Of a DNA stretch of 64,000 nt, positions 53,887 through 62,290 are shown piece after piece. The stretch is from F1-120-MAGs118 sp013360535. GTDB lineage: Bacteria > Planctomycetota > UBA1135 > GCA-002686595. A program made the translations under genes and the position numbers. Within the stretch, counting starts at the first letter, position 1, and the number at the start of each line of letters is the position of its first letter. A model generated the notes under the pieces. It made no database searches. It saw only the letters and a list, made by a program, of their open reading frames with translations, and had not been told where the DNA came from. Location: the NCBI GenBank assembly GCA_026647215.1, contig JAPKHC010000018.1, positions 62,001 through 126,000 on the forward strand, read 5' to 3'.

Positions 53887-55619
53887 GCTGGCAGTCGCTC
53901 ACGGAAGTTGCGTTGCTCGTGGTGTTGCTGCTGCTGCTCGCTCCGCCGCTGGGGCGACATCTGGCGCGTGTCTACGCGGGCGAGCCGGGGAGGATCGGCC
54001 GTTGGCTCGTGCCCGTGGAGCGAGCGCTGCTTCGTGGCGCCGGAGTCGACGCGACGCGTTCGATGGGCTGGCGGGAGTACGCGCTGGCGATGCTCGCGCT
54101 GCAAGCCGTCGGCATCGTCGCGTTGCTCGCACTGCAGCTCGCGCAGGCGTGGCTGCCGCTGAACGCACGCGGATTGCCCGCGGTCCCGTGGCACGTCGCG
54201 CTCAACACCGCGGTGAGCTTCGTCACGAACACCAACTGGCAGTCCTATTCGGGCGAGGTTCTGCTCGGCCACCTCGTGCAGCTGCTCGGTCTCACGGTGC
54301 AGAACTTCGTCTCCGCCGCGACGGGCATGGCGGTGCTCGCCGCGTTGCTGCGCGCGCTCGAACCAGAGCCGCGCGAGGGCCTCGGCAACTTCTGGGTCGA
54401 TCTGGTCAGGGGAGTCGTGCACGTGCTCCTGCCGCTGTCGCTGGTGCTGGCGGTCGCGCTCCTCTCGCAGGGTGTCGTCCAGACGCTGGCGTCGTCGATG
54501 AGCAACGCGTGGATCGACCCGGCCCTCGCCGGCACGGTTCAGGAGAGCGCGCTCGGTCCGGTGGCCTCGCAGGTCGCGATCAAGCAGCTGGGCACCAATG
54601 GTGGCGGGTTCTTCGGCGTGAACTCGGCGCATCCCTTCGAGAACCCGACGCCGCTCTCCAACTTTCTCGAGTTGCTCGCGATCTTGCTGTTGCCCGCGGC
54701 AGCCTGCTTCCAGCTGGCGAGCTCCGTGCGACGGCCGGCCCACGGGCGCGCCCTGCTCGCCGCGATGTTCGCGTTGTTCCTTCCGTTGGCGCTGTTCGCG
54801 ATGCGCGTCGAGAGCGGCAGCAGTCCGGCGTTCGGCGGCGCGCCCGTGGACGCGCAAGCCAGCGAGCTGCAGTCCGGCGGCAACATGGAAGGCAAGGAAA
54901 CGCGTCTGGGGCCCGGGGAATCGGCGCTGTGGGCCGCGGCGACGACGGCGACGTCGAGCGGCTCGGTCAACGCGATGCACGACTCGTTCCTGCCGCTCGG
55001 CGGCCTGGTGCCGATGTTCCTGATGCAGCTCGGCGAGGTCGCCTTCGGCGGCGTCGGATCCGGGCTTTACGGCATGGTGCTGTTTGCCCTGGTGGCGGTG
55101 TTCCTTGCTGGGCTGATGGTCGGAAGGACGCCGGAGTACCTCGGGAAGAAACTCGGAGCGTTCGAGATGCAGATGACGTCGGTCGCGATCCTGCTGCCGA
55201 GCGTCGCGGTGCTGATCGGCACGGCGCTGGTCGTCGCGACGCAGGCCGGACGGTCGTCGCTGCAAGAACACGGCGCGCACGGCTTCAGCGAGGCGCTCTA
55301 CGCCTTCAGCTCGGCCGGCAACAACAACGGCAGTGCGTTCGGCGGCTTCGATGGCGCGCGGCCGCTCGCGGACGTGCTGCTCGCGCTGGCGATGCTCGTG
55401 GGGCGTTATGGCGTCGCGCTCCCGGTGCTCGCCCTCGCGGGCTCGCTGGCGAAGAAGCGCGCCGTGCCACCGAGTCCGGGCACCCTGCCCGATGGGGGCG
55501 TCTCGTTCGTGGTTCTGCTCGTGGGCGTGATCGTGCTCGTCGGTGCGCTCAACTTCGTGCCCGCGCTCGCGCTCGGTCCGGTGGCGGAACAGATGGGGAG
55601 CTCGGTCCATGGCCGCTGA
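53883..55619 (+). CDS. kdpA: Potassium-transporting ATPase subunit A
   Basis: 578 residues, polytopic. The four pore-loop regions are recognisable: NTNWQSYSGE, KQLGTNGGGFFGVNSAHPFENP, a third at GEVAFGGVGSGLYG, and SSAGNNNGSAFGGF. These form the potassium filter. KdpA binds and channels potassium in the KdpFABC pump of the inner membrane. It overlaps kdpF by 4 and kdpB by 11 bases. Confidence 0.97.
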   Translation: MSWQSLTEVALLVVLLLLLAPPLGRHLARVYAGEPGRIGRWLVPVERALLRGAGVDATRSMGWREYALAMLALQAVGIVALLALQLAQAWLPLNARGLPAVPWHVALNTAVSFVTNTNWQSYSGEVLLGHLVQLLGLTVQNFVSAATGMAVLAALLRALEPEPREGLGNFWVDLVRGVVHVLLPLSLVLAVALLSQGVVQTLASSMSNAWIDPALAGTVQESALGPVASQVAIKQLGTNGGGFFGVNSAHPFENPTPLSNFLELLAILLLPAAACFQLASSVRRPAHGRALLAAMFALFLPLALFAMRVESGSSPAFGGAPVDAQASELQSGGNMEGKETRLGPGESALWAAATTATSSGSVNAMHDSFLPLGGLVPMFLMQLGEVAFGGVGSGLYGMVLFALVAVFLAGLMVGRTPEYLGKKLGAFEMQMTSVAILLPSVAVLIGTALVVATQAGRSSLQEHGAHGFSEALYAFSSAGNNNGSAFGGFDGARPLADVLLALAMLVGRYGVALPVLALAGSLAKKRAVPPSPGTLPDGGVSFVVLLVGVIVLVGALNFVPALALGPVAEQMGSSVHGR

Positions 55620-57684
55620 AACGAAAGCGCGAATGGGCGCGGGATTCGACGCCTCGAGCCTGTGGGCGAGCCTCGACACGGCCGTCAGGCGCCTGGGACC
55701 CGTGCGGCAAGCCCGCAACCCGGTGATGTTCGTGACGTGGGTCGGAGCGGCGCTCACGAGCGTGCTCGGGTTCCACGCGCTCGCGCGCGAGGGGGATGCG
55801 CCGCCGTGGTTTGCGCTGTCGGTGGCGGCCACGTTGTGGTTCACGGTCCTGTTCGCGAATTTCGCGGAGGCGCTCGCGGAGAGTCGTGGTCGGGCGCAGG
55901 CCGAGGCGCTGCGGCAGTCGAGGCAGGACACGATCGCGAAGGTGCTCGTCGAAGGCCGTCGCGACGTGACGCCGAACCGGATCCCGTCGCGGCACCTCGT
56001 GAAGGGGCAGGTCGTGCTGGTCGAGGCGGGCGATCTCGTGCCGTGCGACGGCGAGGTGATCGAGGGGCTGGCGTCGGTCGACGAGAGCGCGATCACGGGC
56101 GAGAGCGCGCCGGTGCTGCGCGAGAGCGGTGGCGACCGCAGCGCGGTCACCGGCGGCACGCGCGTGCTGTCGGACTGGATCGTCGTGCGCTGCACGGCGG
56201 GCGTCGGGCATTCGTTCCTCGATCGCATGATCGCGCTCGTCGAAGGAGCGCGGCGCGGCAAGACTCCCAACGAGATCGCGCTCGGCATCCTCTTGAGCGG
56301 GCTTTCGATCGTGTTCCTCGTCGTGGTCGCGACGTTGTTGCCCTTCTCGCACTACGCCGCGGCGGAATCGGGTGGGAAGGTCGTCAGCGTGACGGCGCTG
56401 GTGGCGCTACTCGTGTGCCTGATCCCGACGACGATCGGCGGCTTGCTGTCGGCGATCGGCATCGCGGGCATGGACCGCATGGTGCAGCGCAACGTGATCG
56501 CGACGTCGGGCCGTGCCGTGGAAGCGGCGGGCGACGTCGACGTGCTGCTGCTCGACAAGACCGGCACGATCACGCTCGGCAACCGGCAGGCGGTGGAGTT
56601 CGTCGCGCTCGATGGTGTGCTCGAGCGCGAGCTCGCGGACGCGGCCCAGCTCGCGTCGTTGTCGGACGAGACGCCGGAAGGGCGCAGCATCGTCGTGCTC
56701 GCGAAGTCACGGCACGGCCTGCGCGAACGCTCGCTCCAGTCGTTGCGGGCCGAATTCCTCGCATTTTCCGCCCACACGCGGATGAGCGGCGTCGACCTTC
56801 CGGATGGTTCGATCCGCAAGGGTGCGCCGGACGCGGTGAAGCGCTGGGTGCTGGCCCAGGGCGGCACGTGGCCGGGCGAGACGGACGCGCTCGTGCAGCG
56901 CATCGCCAAGGGTGGGGGCACGCCGCTCGCCGTCGCGCGGGGCAGGAGCGTGCTCGGGCTCGTGCACCTGAAGGACGTGCTCAAGGGCGGAATTCGCGAG
57001 CGATTTGCGGAGCTGCGGCGCATGGGCATCCGCACCGTGATGATCACGGGCGACAACGCCTACACGGCGGCGGCGATCGCCGCCGAGGCCGGAGTCGACG
57101 ACTACCTCGCCGAGGCGACGCCGGAGCGCAAGCTCGAGCTGATCCGCGACTACCAGTCGCGTGGGCACCTCGTGGCGATGACCGGTGACGGCACGAACGA
57201 TGCGCCGGCGCTCGCGCAGGCCGACGTGGCGGTCGCGATGAACACCGGCACGCAGGCGGCGAAGGAGGCCGGGAACATGGTCGACCTCGACTCGAACCCG
57301 ACCAAGCTGATCGAGATCGTCGAGACTGGAAAGCAGATGCTGATGACTCGCGGCGCGCTGACGACGTTCAGCGTCTCCAACGACGTCGCGAAGTACTTCG
57401 CGATCCTTCCCGCAATCTCGGTGGGCTGCTATCCGCAACTCGCGCGCCTCGACGTCATGCGTCTGGGTTCCCCGGAGAGCGCCGTGCTGTCGGCCGTGAT
57501 CTTCAACGCGCTCGTGATCGTCGTGCTGATCCCGCTCGCGTTGCGGGGCGTCGAGTTTCGCCCACGCGCGGCGGCGGAGGTGTTGCGGCGCAACCTGCTC
57601 GTGTACGGGCTCGGCGGGCTCGTCGTGCCGTTCGTCGGCATCAAGTTGATCGACCTCGCGCTGGCGGCCTTTGGAATCGAGTGA
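55609..57684 (+). CDS. kdpB: Potassium-transporting P-type ATPase subunit B
   Basis: 691 residues. P-type ATPase motifs are all present: TGES in the actuator loop, D316-K-T-G-T phosphorylation site, the hinge MITGDNAYTA and TGDGTNDAPAL. The segment LIPTTIGGLLSAIG is the KdpB-specific membrane helix. It hydrolyses ATP to drive uptake through KdpA. GGGGAG precedes the ATG, which lies within the end of kdpA. Confidence 0.97.
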   Translation: MAAETKARMGAGFDASSLWASLDTAVRRLGPVRQARNPVMFVTWVGAALTSVLGFHALAREGDAPPWFALSVAATLWFTVLFANFAEALAESRGRAQAEALRQSRQDTIAKVLVEGRRDVTPNRIPSRHLVKGQVVLVEAGDLVPCDGEVIEGLASVDESAITGESAPVLRESGGDRSAVTGGTRVLSDWIVVRCTAGVGHSFLDRMIALVEGARRGKTPNEIALGILLSGLSIVFLVVVATLLPFSHYAAAESGGKVVSVTALVALLVCLIPTTIGGLLSAIGIAGMDRMVQRNVIATSGRAVEAAGDVDVLLLDKTGTITLGNRQAVEFVALDGVLERELADAAQLASLSDETPEGRSIVVLAKSRHGLRERSLQSLRAEFLAFSAHTRMSGVDLPDGSIRKGAPDAVKRWVLAQGGTWPGETDALVQRIAKGGGTPLAVARGRSVLGLVHLKDVLKGGIRERFAELRRMGIRTVMITGDNAYTAAAIAAEAGVDDYLAEATPERKLELIRDYQSRGHLVAMTGDGTNDAPALAQADVAVAMNTGTQAAKEAGNMVDLDSNPTKLIEIVETGKQMLMTRGALTTFSVSNDVAKYFAILPAISVGCYPQLARLDVMRLGSPESAVLSAVIFNALVIVVLIPLALRGVEFRPRAAAEVLRRNLLVYGLGGLVVPFVGIKLIDLALAAFGIE

Positions 57685-57689
57685 AAGAC

Positions 57690-58247
57690 ATGAGAGCGCA
57701 CATCGTTCCTGCGTCGAGGATGCTTCTGGGACTGACCGTGCTGACCGGGGTCGTGTATCCGCTGCTCGTGCTTGGCTTCGGACAGACGCTGCTTGCCGAG
57801 CGGGCAAACGGCTCACCGATCGAACGCGAAGGGCTCGTCGTCGCGCACGAACCGATCGGACAGGGCTTCGTGTCGCCGGAGTACTTCCACTCCCGACCGT
57901 CCGCGTGCGAGCGACCCTACGACGGGATGAAATCGAGCGCGAGCCAGCTCGGTGCGAGCAGCGAGGCGCTGGCAGCGCAGGTGAAGGCGCGCGTGGAAGC
58001 GCTCGGCGATGAAGGCGGTGCCGTACCCGTCGATCTCGTCACGGCCTCCGGCAGCGGCCTCGACCCGCATGTCAGCCCGGCGGGGGCGCTGTGGCAGGTG
58101 GAGCGCGTCGCGCGGACGAGAGGGCTCGCGGCGGAGCGTGTGCGCGAGCTCGTGCTCCAACACGTCGAAGGGCGTACGTTGGGGATTCTCGGTGCGCCAC
58201 GCGTGCATGTGGTGCGCCTGAACCTCGCGCTCGACGAGCTGCGCTAG
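57690..58247 (+). CDS. kdpC: Potassium-transporting ATPase subunit C
   Basis: 185 residues. One N-terminal membrane helix (MLLGLTVLTGVVYPLLVLGF), then a periplasmic domain with the conserved YFHSRPSA segment, VTASGSGLDPHVSP and the C-terminal VHVVRLNLALDEL. KdpC is the periplasmic stabilising subunit. ATG 57690, 5 bases after the kdpB stop, gives the family start MRAH; a GTG at 57681 overlapping that stop is the alternative. Confidence 0.95.
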   Translation: MRAHIVPASRMLLGLTVLTGVVYPLLVLGFGQTLLAERANGSPIEREGLVVAHEPIGQGFVSPEYFHSRPSACERPYDGMKSSASQLGASSEALAAQVKARVEALGDEGGAVPVDLVTASGSGLDPHVSPAGALWQVERVARTRGLAAERVRELVLQHVEGRTLGILGAPRVHVVRLNLALDELR

Positions 58248-58250
58248 GCT
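58245..58250 (+). promoter_or_regulatory. Candidate -10 element (TAGGCT) for kdpD
   Basis: TAGGCT ends 10 bases before ATG 58261, which has no Shine-Dalgarno. Its TAG is the kdpC stop codon, so the match may be partly chance. If real, kdpDE has its own promoter besides read-through from kdpFABC. Confidence 0.3.
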
Positions 58251-58260
58251 GTCGGGCGCA

Positions 58261-60936
58261 ATGGAGAGCAAGCGGCCCCAGCCCGAGCAGCTGCTCGAGG
58301 TTGCCGAGCGCGAGGAGCAGCGGCGCCATCGCGGGCGCCTCAAGATCTACTTCGGTGCGGCGCCCGGCGTCGGCAAGACCTACGCGATGCTCGAGCTCGC
58401 CCAGGCCCGCCGGCGCGAAGGTGTCGACGTCGCGGTCGGCTGGATCGAGACGCACGGGAGGCGCGAGACCGCGGAGCTGTTGCGGGGGCTCGAGGTGATT
58501 CCGCCGCGCGAGGTCGAGTACCGCGGCGTCGTGCTGCGGGAGTTCGACCTCGACCGGACGCTTGCGCGCGCGCCGAAGCTGGTGCTGATCGATGAGCTCG
58601 CGCACACCAACGCGGCGGGTTCGCGCCACGCACGGCGCTGGCAGGATGTCGAGGAGCTGCTCGCCGCCGGCATCGACGTGCTCAGCACGCTCAACGTGCA
58701 GCACGTCGAGAGCCTCAACGACGTCGTCTCGCAACTCACGGGCGTGCGCGTGCGCGAGACGGTGCCCGACCGCATGTTCGACGAGGCCGACGATGTCGAG
58801 CTCGTCGACCTGCCCGCGGACGAGCTGCTGCGTCGACTGACGGAGGGCAAGGTGTACGTGCCCGCGCAGGCCGAGCGCGCCGTGCAGCACTTCTTCCGCA
58901 AGGAGAACCTGCTCGCGCTGCGCGAGCTCGCGCTGCGCCGCACGGCGGAGCGTGTCGACGCGCAGTCCGACGAGTTCCGGCGTTCGCAAGGCCTCTTCTC
59001 CGGCCTCACGGTCGGCGAGCGGGTGCTCGCCATCGTCGACTCGAGTGCGCTCGCCGCCAACATCGTGCGTGCGGCGTGCCGCACGGCCGCGCGCGCCCGC
59101 GCGCCGTGGATGGCGCTCGCGGTCGAGACGCCGGAGCTCGAACGCGCGGCGCCGGAGCTGCGTCAGGCGCGCGACGACGCGCTCGAGCTCGCGCGACGGC
59201 TGGGTGGGGAGACGCTGATCGTGCGCGGGGAGCGTGTCGCCGATGAGGTGCTCGCCGTCGCGCGCGAGCGACGGGTCACGCGCGTCCTCGCGGCCCGGCC
59301 GCCGGCTTCGCTGGTCGCGGGTTGGCGGCAGTTGTCGCTGCTGATGCGCCTGGTGCGCGAAGCGGGACCCTTCGAACTCACGGTGACCGCCGGTGAAGCC
59401 GAGCCTTCGCCGATGCCGCGCGCCCCACGCCCCGCGCGCTCGCACGAGCCGCTGCATTTCGTCGTGGCCGTCGCTGCCGTGCTCGCGAGCACGGGACTGT
59501 GCTGGATTCTCGGCGACGTGCTCGCGATGGCCGATCAGGTGATGGTCTACCTGCTCGGAGTGCTGCTCGTCGCCAGCCGCCTGCCGCGAGTGCCGTCGGT
59601 GCTCGCCGCGGTCCTGTCCGTTGCGGCTCTCGACTTCTTCTTCGTGCCGCCCTTCTTCACGTTCGCCGTCGCGGACTTGCGCCACGGCCTCTCGTTCGTC
59701 GTGATGCTCTCCGTCGGTCTGATCGTGAGCACCTACACCGTGCGGCTGCGGGAACAGGCGCTCGCTGCGCAACAACGCGAGCGGCGCACGGCGGCGCTGT
59801 ACGCGATGAGCCGCCAGATGGTGATCGAGACCGGCGTCGGTGCGATCGCGTCGACGGCGCTGCAGCACGTGCGCGAGACGGTGGCGGTCGAGTGTTTCAT
59901 CCTGCTCGCGGGGCGCTCGGGTCAGCTCGCGCCCTGCGGTGGTGAGGGGACGTGGGTCGTGAAGGACGAGCGCGAGCTGGCGGCGGCGCGCTGGACGCAC
60001 GAGAACGGTCGCCTGTCGGGTATGGGCACCGACACGCTTCCGGGCACGGCCTGCCTCTACATCCCGATGGTCGGAACCGGCGGCCATCTCGGCGTGTTCG
60101 GCCTCGAGCTGCGCAAGCGCGGACGCGAGCTGTCGAGCTTCGACTGGCAGACCGTCGAGACCTTCGTGGCGCAGACGGCGCTCGCGCTCGAGCGTGCGTT
60201 GCTCGTCGAGCGCACGGCGAACGCGCAGGTGCAGATGGAGGCCGAGAAGGCGCGCAGCGAACTCCTGAGCGCGGTGACGCACGACGTCCGCACGCCGCTG
60301 ACAGGCATTCTCGGCGCTGCGGACACCCTGCTCGAGCACGGCGCGACGCTCGACGAGGCGACGCGGCTGCGGCTCCTGCGCGGCATCCACGACGATGCAG
60401 AACACCTGACGCGCCTGGTCGGCGACCTGCTCGACCTCACGCGCATCGAATCGGGTGCCCTGAGAGTGCAGAAGTCGCCGTGCCCGATCGATGAGGTCGT
60501 CGACTCGGCCCTCGATCGCTGCGCGCCGCGCCTCGCAGGTCGCGAGGTCGTGCGCGAGCTTCCGGCGGAGGTCCTCGTGGTGCCGCTCGACGCCGTGCTG
60601 TTCGAGCAAGTGCTCCTCAACCTGCTCGAGAACGCCTGCAAGTACAGCCCCGAAGGTGCACCGATCCTGGTGCGCGGGCGCGCCGCGGACGGTGCGCTCG
60701 TGCTCGAGGTCTGCGATCGGGGGCGCGGCATTCCCGACGGGGAACTCGAGCGCATCTTCGAGCGCTTCTACCGTGCCGAGGACGGCGAACGGACGGGCGG
60801 AACCGGGCTCGGCCTCACGATCTGTCGCGCGATCGCCCGCGCGCACGGGGGCACGATCCGCGCGCGGCAGCGCGACGGCGGCGGCACTTGCATGGAGGTG
60901 CGCGTTCCGCTCGTGGCGAAGGAGCGTGGCGCGTGA
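58261..60936 (+). CDS. kdpD: Sensor histidine kinase KdpD
   Basis: 891 residues, normal length. N-terminal KdpD domain with Walker A G32-AAPGVGK-T40 and a Walker B-like LVLIDELAHTN, a universal-stress-protein-like domain (about 250-370), four clustered membrane helices (about 400-495, DUF4118), a GAF-type domain, then HisKA with H674 in VTHDVRTPL and HATPase boxes NLLENACKYS, DRGRGIP and GGTGLGLTI. It senses potassium limitation or osmotic stress and phosphorylates KdpE. The stop overlaps the kdpE GTG by 4 bases. Confidence 0.96.
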   Translation: MESKRPQPEQLLEVAEREEQRRHRGRLKIYFGAAPGVGKTYAMLELAQARRREGVDVAVGWIETHGRRETAELLRGLEVIPPREVEYRGVVLREFDLDRTLARAPKLVLIDELAHTNAAGSRHARRWQDVEELLAAGIDVLSTLNVQHVESLNDVVSQLTGVRVRETVPDRMFDEADDVELVDLPADELLRRLTEGKVYVPAQAERAVQHFFRKENLLALRELALRRTAERVDAQSDEFRRSQGLFSGLTVGERVLAIVDSSALAANIVRAACRTAARARAPWMALAVETPELERAAPELRQARDDALELARRLGGETLIVRGERVADEVLAVARERRVTRVLAARPPASLVAGWRQLSLLMRLVREAGPFELTVTAGEAEPSPMPRAPRPARSHEPLHFVVAVAAVLASTGLCWILGDVLAMADQVMVYLLGVLLVASRLPRVPSVLAAVLSVAALDFFFVPPFFTFAVADLRHGLSFVVMLSVGLIVSTYTVRLREQALAAQQRERRTAALYAMSRQMVIETGVGAIASTALQHVRETVAVECFILLAGRSGQLAPCGGEGTWVVKDERELAAARWTHENGRLSGMGTDTLPGTACLYIPMVGTGGHLGVFGLELRKRGRELSSFDWQTVETFVAQTALALERALLVERTANAQVQMEAEKARSELLSAVTHDVRTPLTGILGAADTLLEHGATLDEATRLRLLRGIHDDAEHLTRLVGDLLDLTRIESGALRVQKSPCPIDEVVDSALDRCAPRLAGREVVRELPAEVLVVPLDAVLFEQVLLNLLENACKYSPEGAPILVRGRAADGALVLEVCDRGRGIPDGELERIFERFYRAEDGERTGGTGLGLTICRAIARAHGGTIRARQRDGGGTCMEVRVPLVAKERGA

Positions 60937-61688
60937 ACCAGCAGCGTGCTGCCCGCGGCGTGGAGGGGCCGCTCGTCCTGATCGTCGAGGACGAGCCGCA
61001 GGTGAAGGCGTTCCTCGAGACGAGCCTCGTCGCCAGCGGATTTCGCGTCGAGCACGCGCCCAACGGCGCGCGGGCGCTGTCGATGGCCGCTCAGTACGTG
61101 CCGGACCTCGTGTTGCTCGACCTCGGCCTTCCGGACGTCGACGGACTGGAGGTGCTGCGTGGCTTGCGACCTTGGTGCCTCGCACCGGTGATCGTCGTTT
61201 CCGCGCGCGGGCAAGAGCGCCGCAAGGTCGAGGCACTCGACGCGGGTGCCGACGACTACATCGTCAAGCCCTTCGGCGTTCCCGAACTGCTCGCCCGCAT
61301 GCGCGTGGCGTTGCGCAACGTCGCGCGCCGCCACGCGGGTGCGCTCGAGACGAGCTGCACGATCGGTCCGCTGCGCATCGAGCTCGAGGCGCGCCGCGTC
61401 TTCTGTGCGGGTGAGCTCGTGCACCTGACGCCGATCGAGTTCAAGCTGCTCGCCGCTCTCGTGGCGCACAGCGGCAAGATCGTCACGCACCGCCAGCTGC
61501 TCGCCGAGGTCTGGGGCCCCAACGCTTCCGAGGACTCGGGCTACCTGCGCGTGTACATGACGCACTTGCGGCGCAAGCTCGATCCCGGGCGCGCGTGGCC
61601 GCGCCTGTTCCGCACGGAGGCGGGGGTCGGGTACGGAGTTGCGGCGCCCGAGGAGTTCGACGAGCGCGCGGGCGAAGCCGCTCAGTAG
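60933..61688 (+). CDS. kdpE: Response regulator KdpE
   Basis: 251 residues. Receiver: E19-D20-E21, phospho-acceptor D63, K112 in YIVKPF. Winged-helix output domain with SGYLRVYMTHLRRKLD and GVGYGV. It should bind upstream of kdpF. The start is GTG overlapping the kdpD TGA. A C-terminal extension of about 15 residues (APEEFDERAGEAAQ) exceeds the E. coli length. Its end overlaps the convergent guanine deaminase gene by 7 bases. Confidence 0.95.
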   Translation: MNQQRAARGVEGPLVLIVEDEPQVKAFLETSLVASGFRVEHAPNGARALSMAAQYVPDLVLLDLGLPDVDGLEVLRGLRPWCLAPVIVVSARGQERRKVEALDAGADDYIVKPFGVPELLARMRVALRNVARRHAGALETSCTIGPLRIELEARRVFCAGELVHLTPIEFKLLAALVAHSGKIVTHRQLLAEVWGPNASEDSGYLRVYMTHLRRKLDPGRAWPRLFRTEAGVGYGVAAPEEFDERAGEAAQ

Positions 61689-62161
61689 TCGCGGCGCGAG
61701 GCGGCGGCGCGCCAGTCGGTGAAGGCAGCGAGGCCTTCGGTGCGCAGCAGCGTGGAGATCGGCAGGCGGCGCGCTTCGATCGGCAGCGCGAGCTCGCGGT
61801 AGATCAGCTCGTCGTCGAAACCGGCGGCGGCGGCGTCGTCGCGCGTGCAGGCGAACACGAGGCGCGCGGGGCGGGCCCAGTAGAGCGCGCCGAGGCACAT
61901 CGGGCAGGGCTCGCAGCTCGAGTAGATCGTGCAGCCTTCGAGCTGGAAGCTCGCGAGCGCGCGGCAGGCCTCGCGGATGGCGACGACCTCGGCGTGGGCC
62001 GTCGGATCGTTCCAGACGGTGACGCGATTGCAGCCCTCGGCGACGATGCGGCCATCGCGCGCGACCACGGCGCCGAAAGGGCCGCCGCCGGAGGCCACGG
62101 ATTCGCGGGCGAGCGCGATGGCGCGGCGCATCAGGGCCGTGTCGAGGTCGGTCGGGGTCAC
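61682..62161 (-). CDS. guaD: Guanine deaminase
   Basis: 159 residues, the size of the bacterial cytidine-deaminase-fold guanine deaminase. Zinc and catalytic residues: H56-A-E58 (in NDPTAHAEV), and P85-C86-P-M-C89 (SCEPCPMCLGALYWARP). The flanking GGPFGAV, AGFDDELIY and the C-terminal Trp/Arg and Asp-Tyr end match GuaD closely. It converts guanine to xanthine in the cytosol. GTG 62161 is the likely start; an ATG ten codons later (62131) would remove part of the first helix. Confidence 0.9.
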   Translation of the reverse strand: MTPTDLDTALMRRAIALARESVASGGGPFGAVVARDGRIVAEGCNRVTVWNDPTAHAEVVAIREACRALASFQLEGCTIYSSCEPCPMCLGALYWARPARLVFACTRDDAAAAGFDDELIYRELALPIEARRLPISTLLRTEGLAAFTDWRAAASRRDY

Positions 62162-62229
62162 GGGAGAGCTCGTGGCGTCGAGGATGGCGGGGGTGCGAAC
62201 GTGAGACAAGCGCAAGGTTCCCTTCGAGC

Positions 62230-62260
62230 TGGACAGCGGGCGCGCGGGCGTGCCTAGAAT
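62230..62260 (+). promoter_or_regulatory. Promoter of the S9 peptidase gene
   Basis: TGGACA (62230-62235) and TAGAAT (62255-62260) are 19 bases apart. The 30-base leader holds GGAGG at 62282-62286, well placed for ATG 62291. Confidence 0.4.
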
Positions 62261-62290
62261 CGGCCGCCGTCCCCTGAAGCTGGAGGTCCC

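Noticed and set aside
58072..61236. Very long open frames on the strand opposite to strong genes, for example 1054 codons opposite kdpD, 1056 opposite the first tricorn gene and 1462 opposite the second.
   Set aside because: They are His/Arg/Ala/Glu-rich mirror frames without domains, and arise because stop codons are rare at about 70% GC. The genes on the other strand have complete domain motifs.
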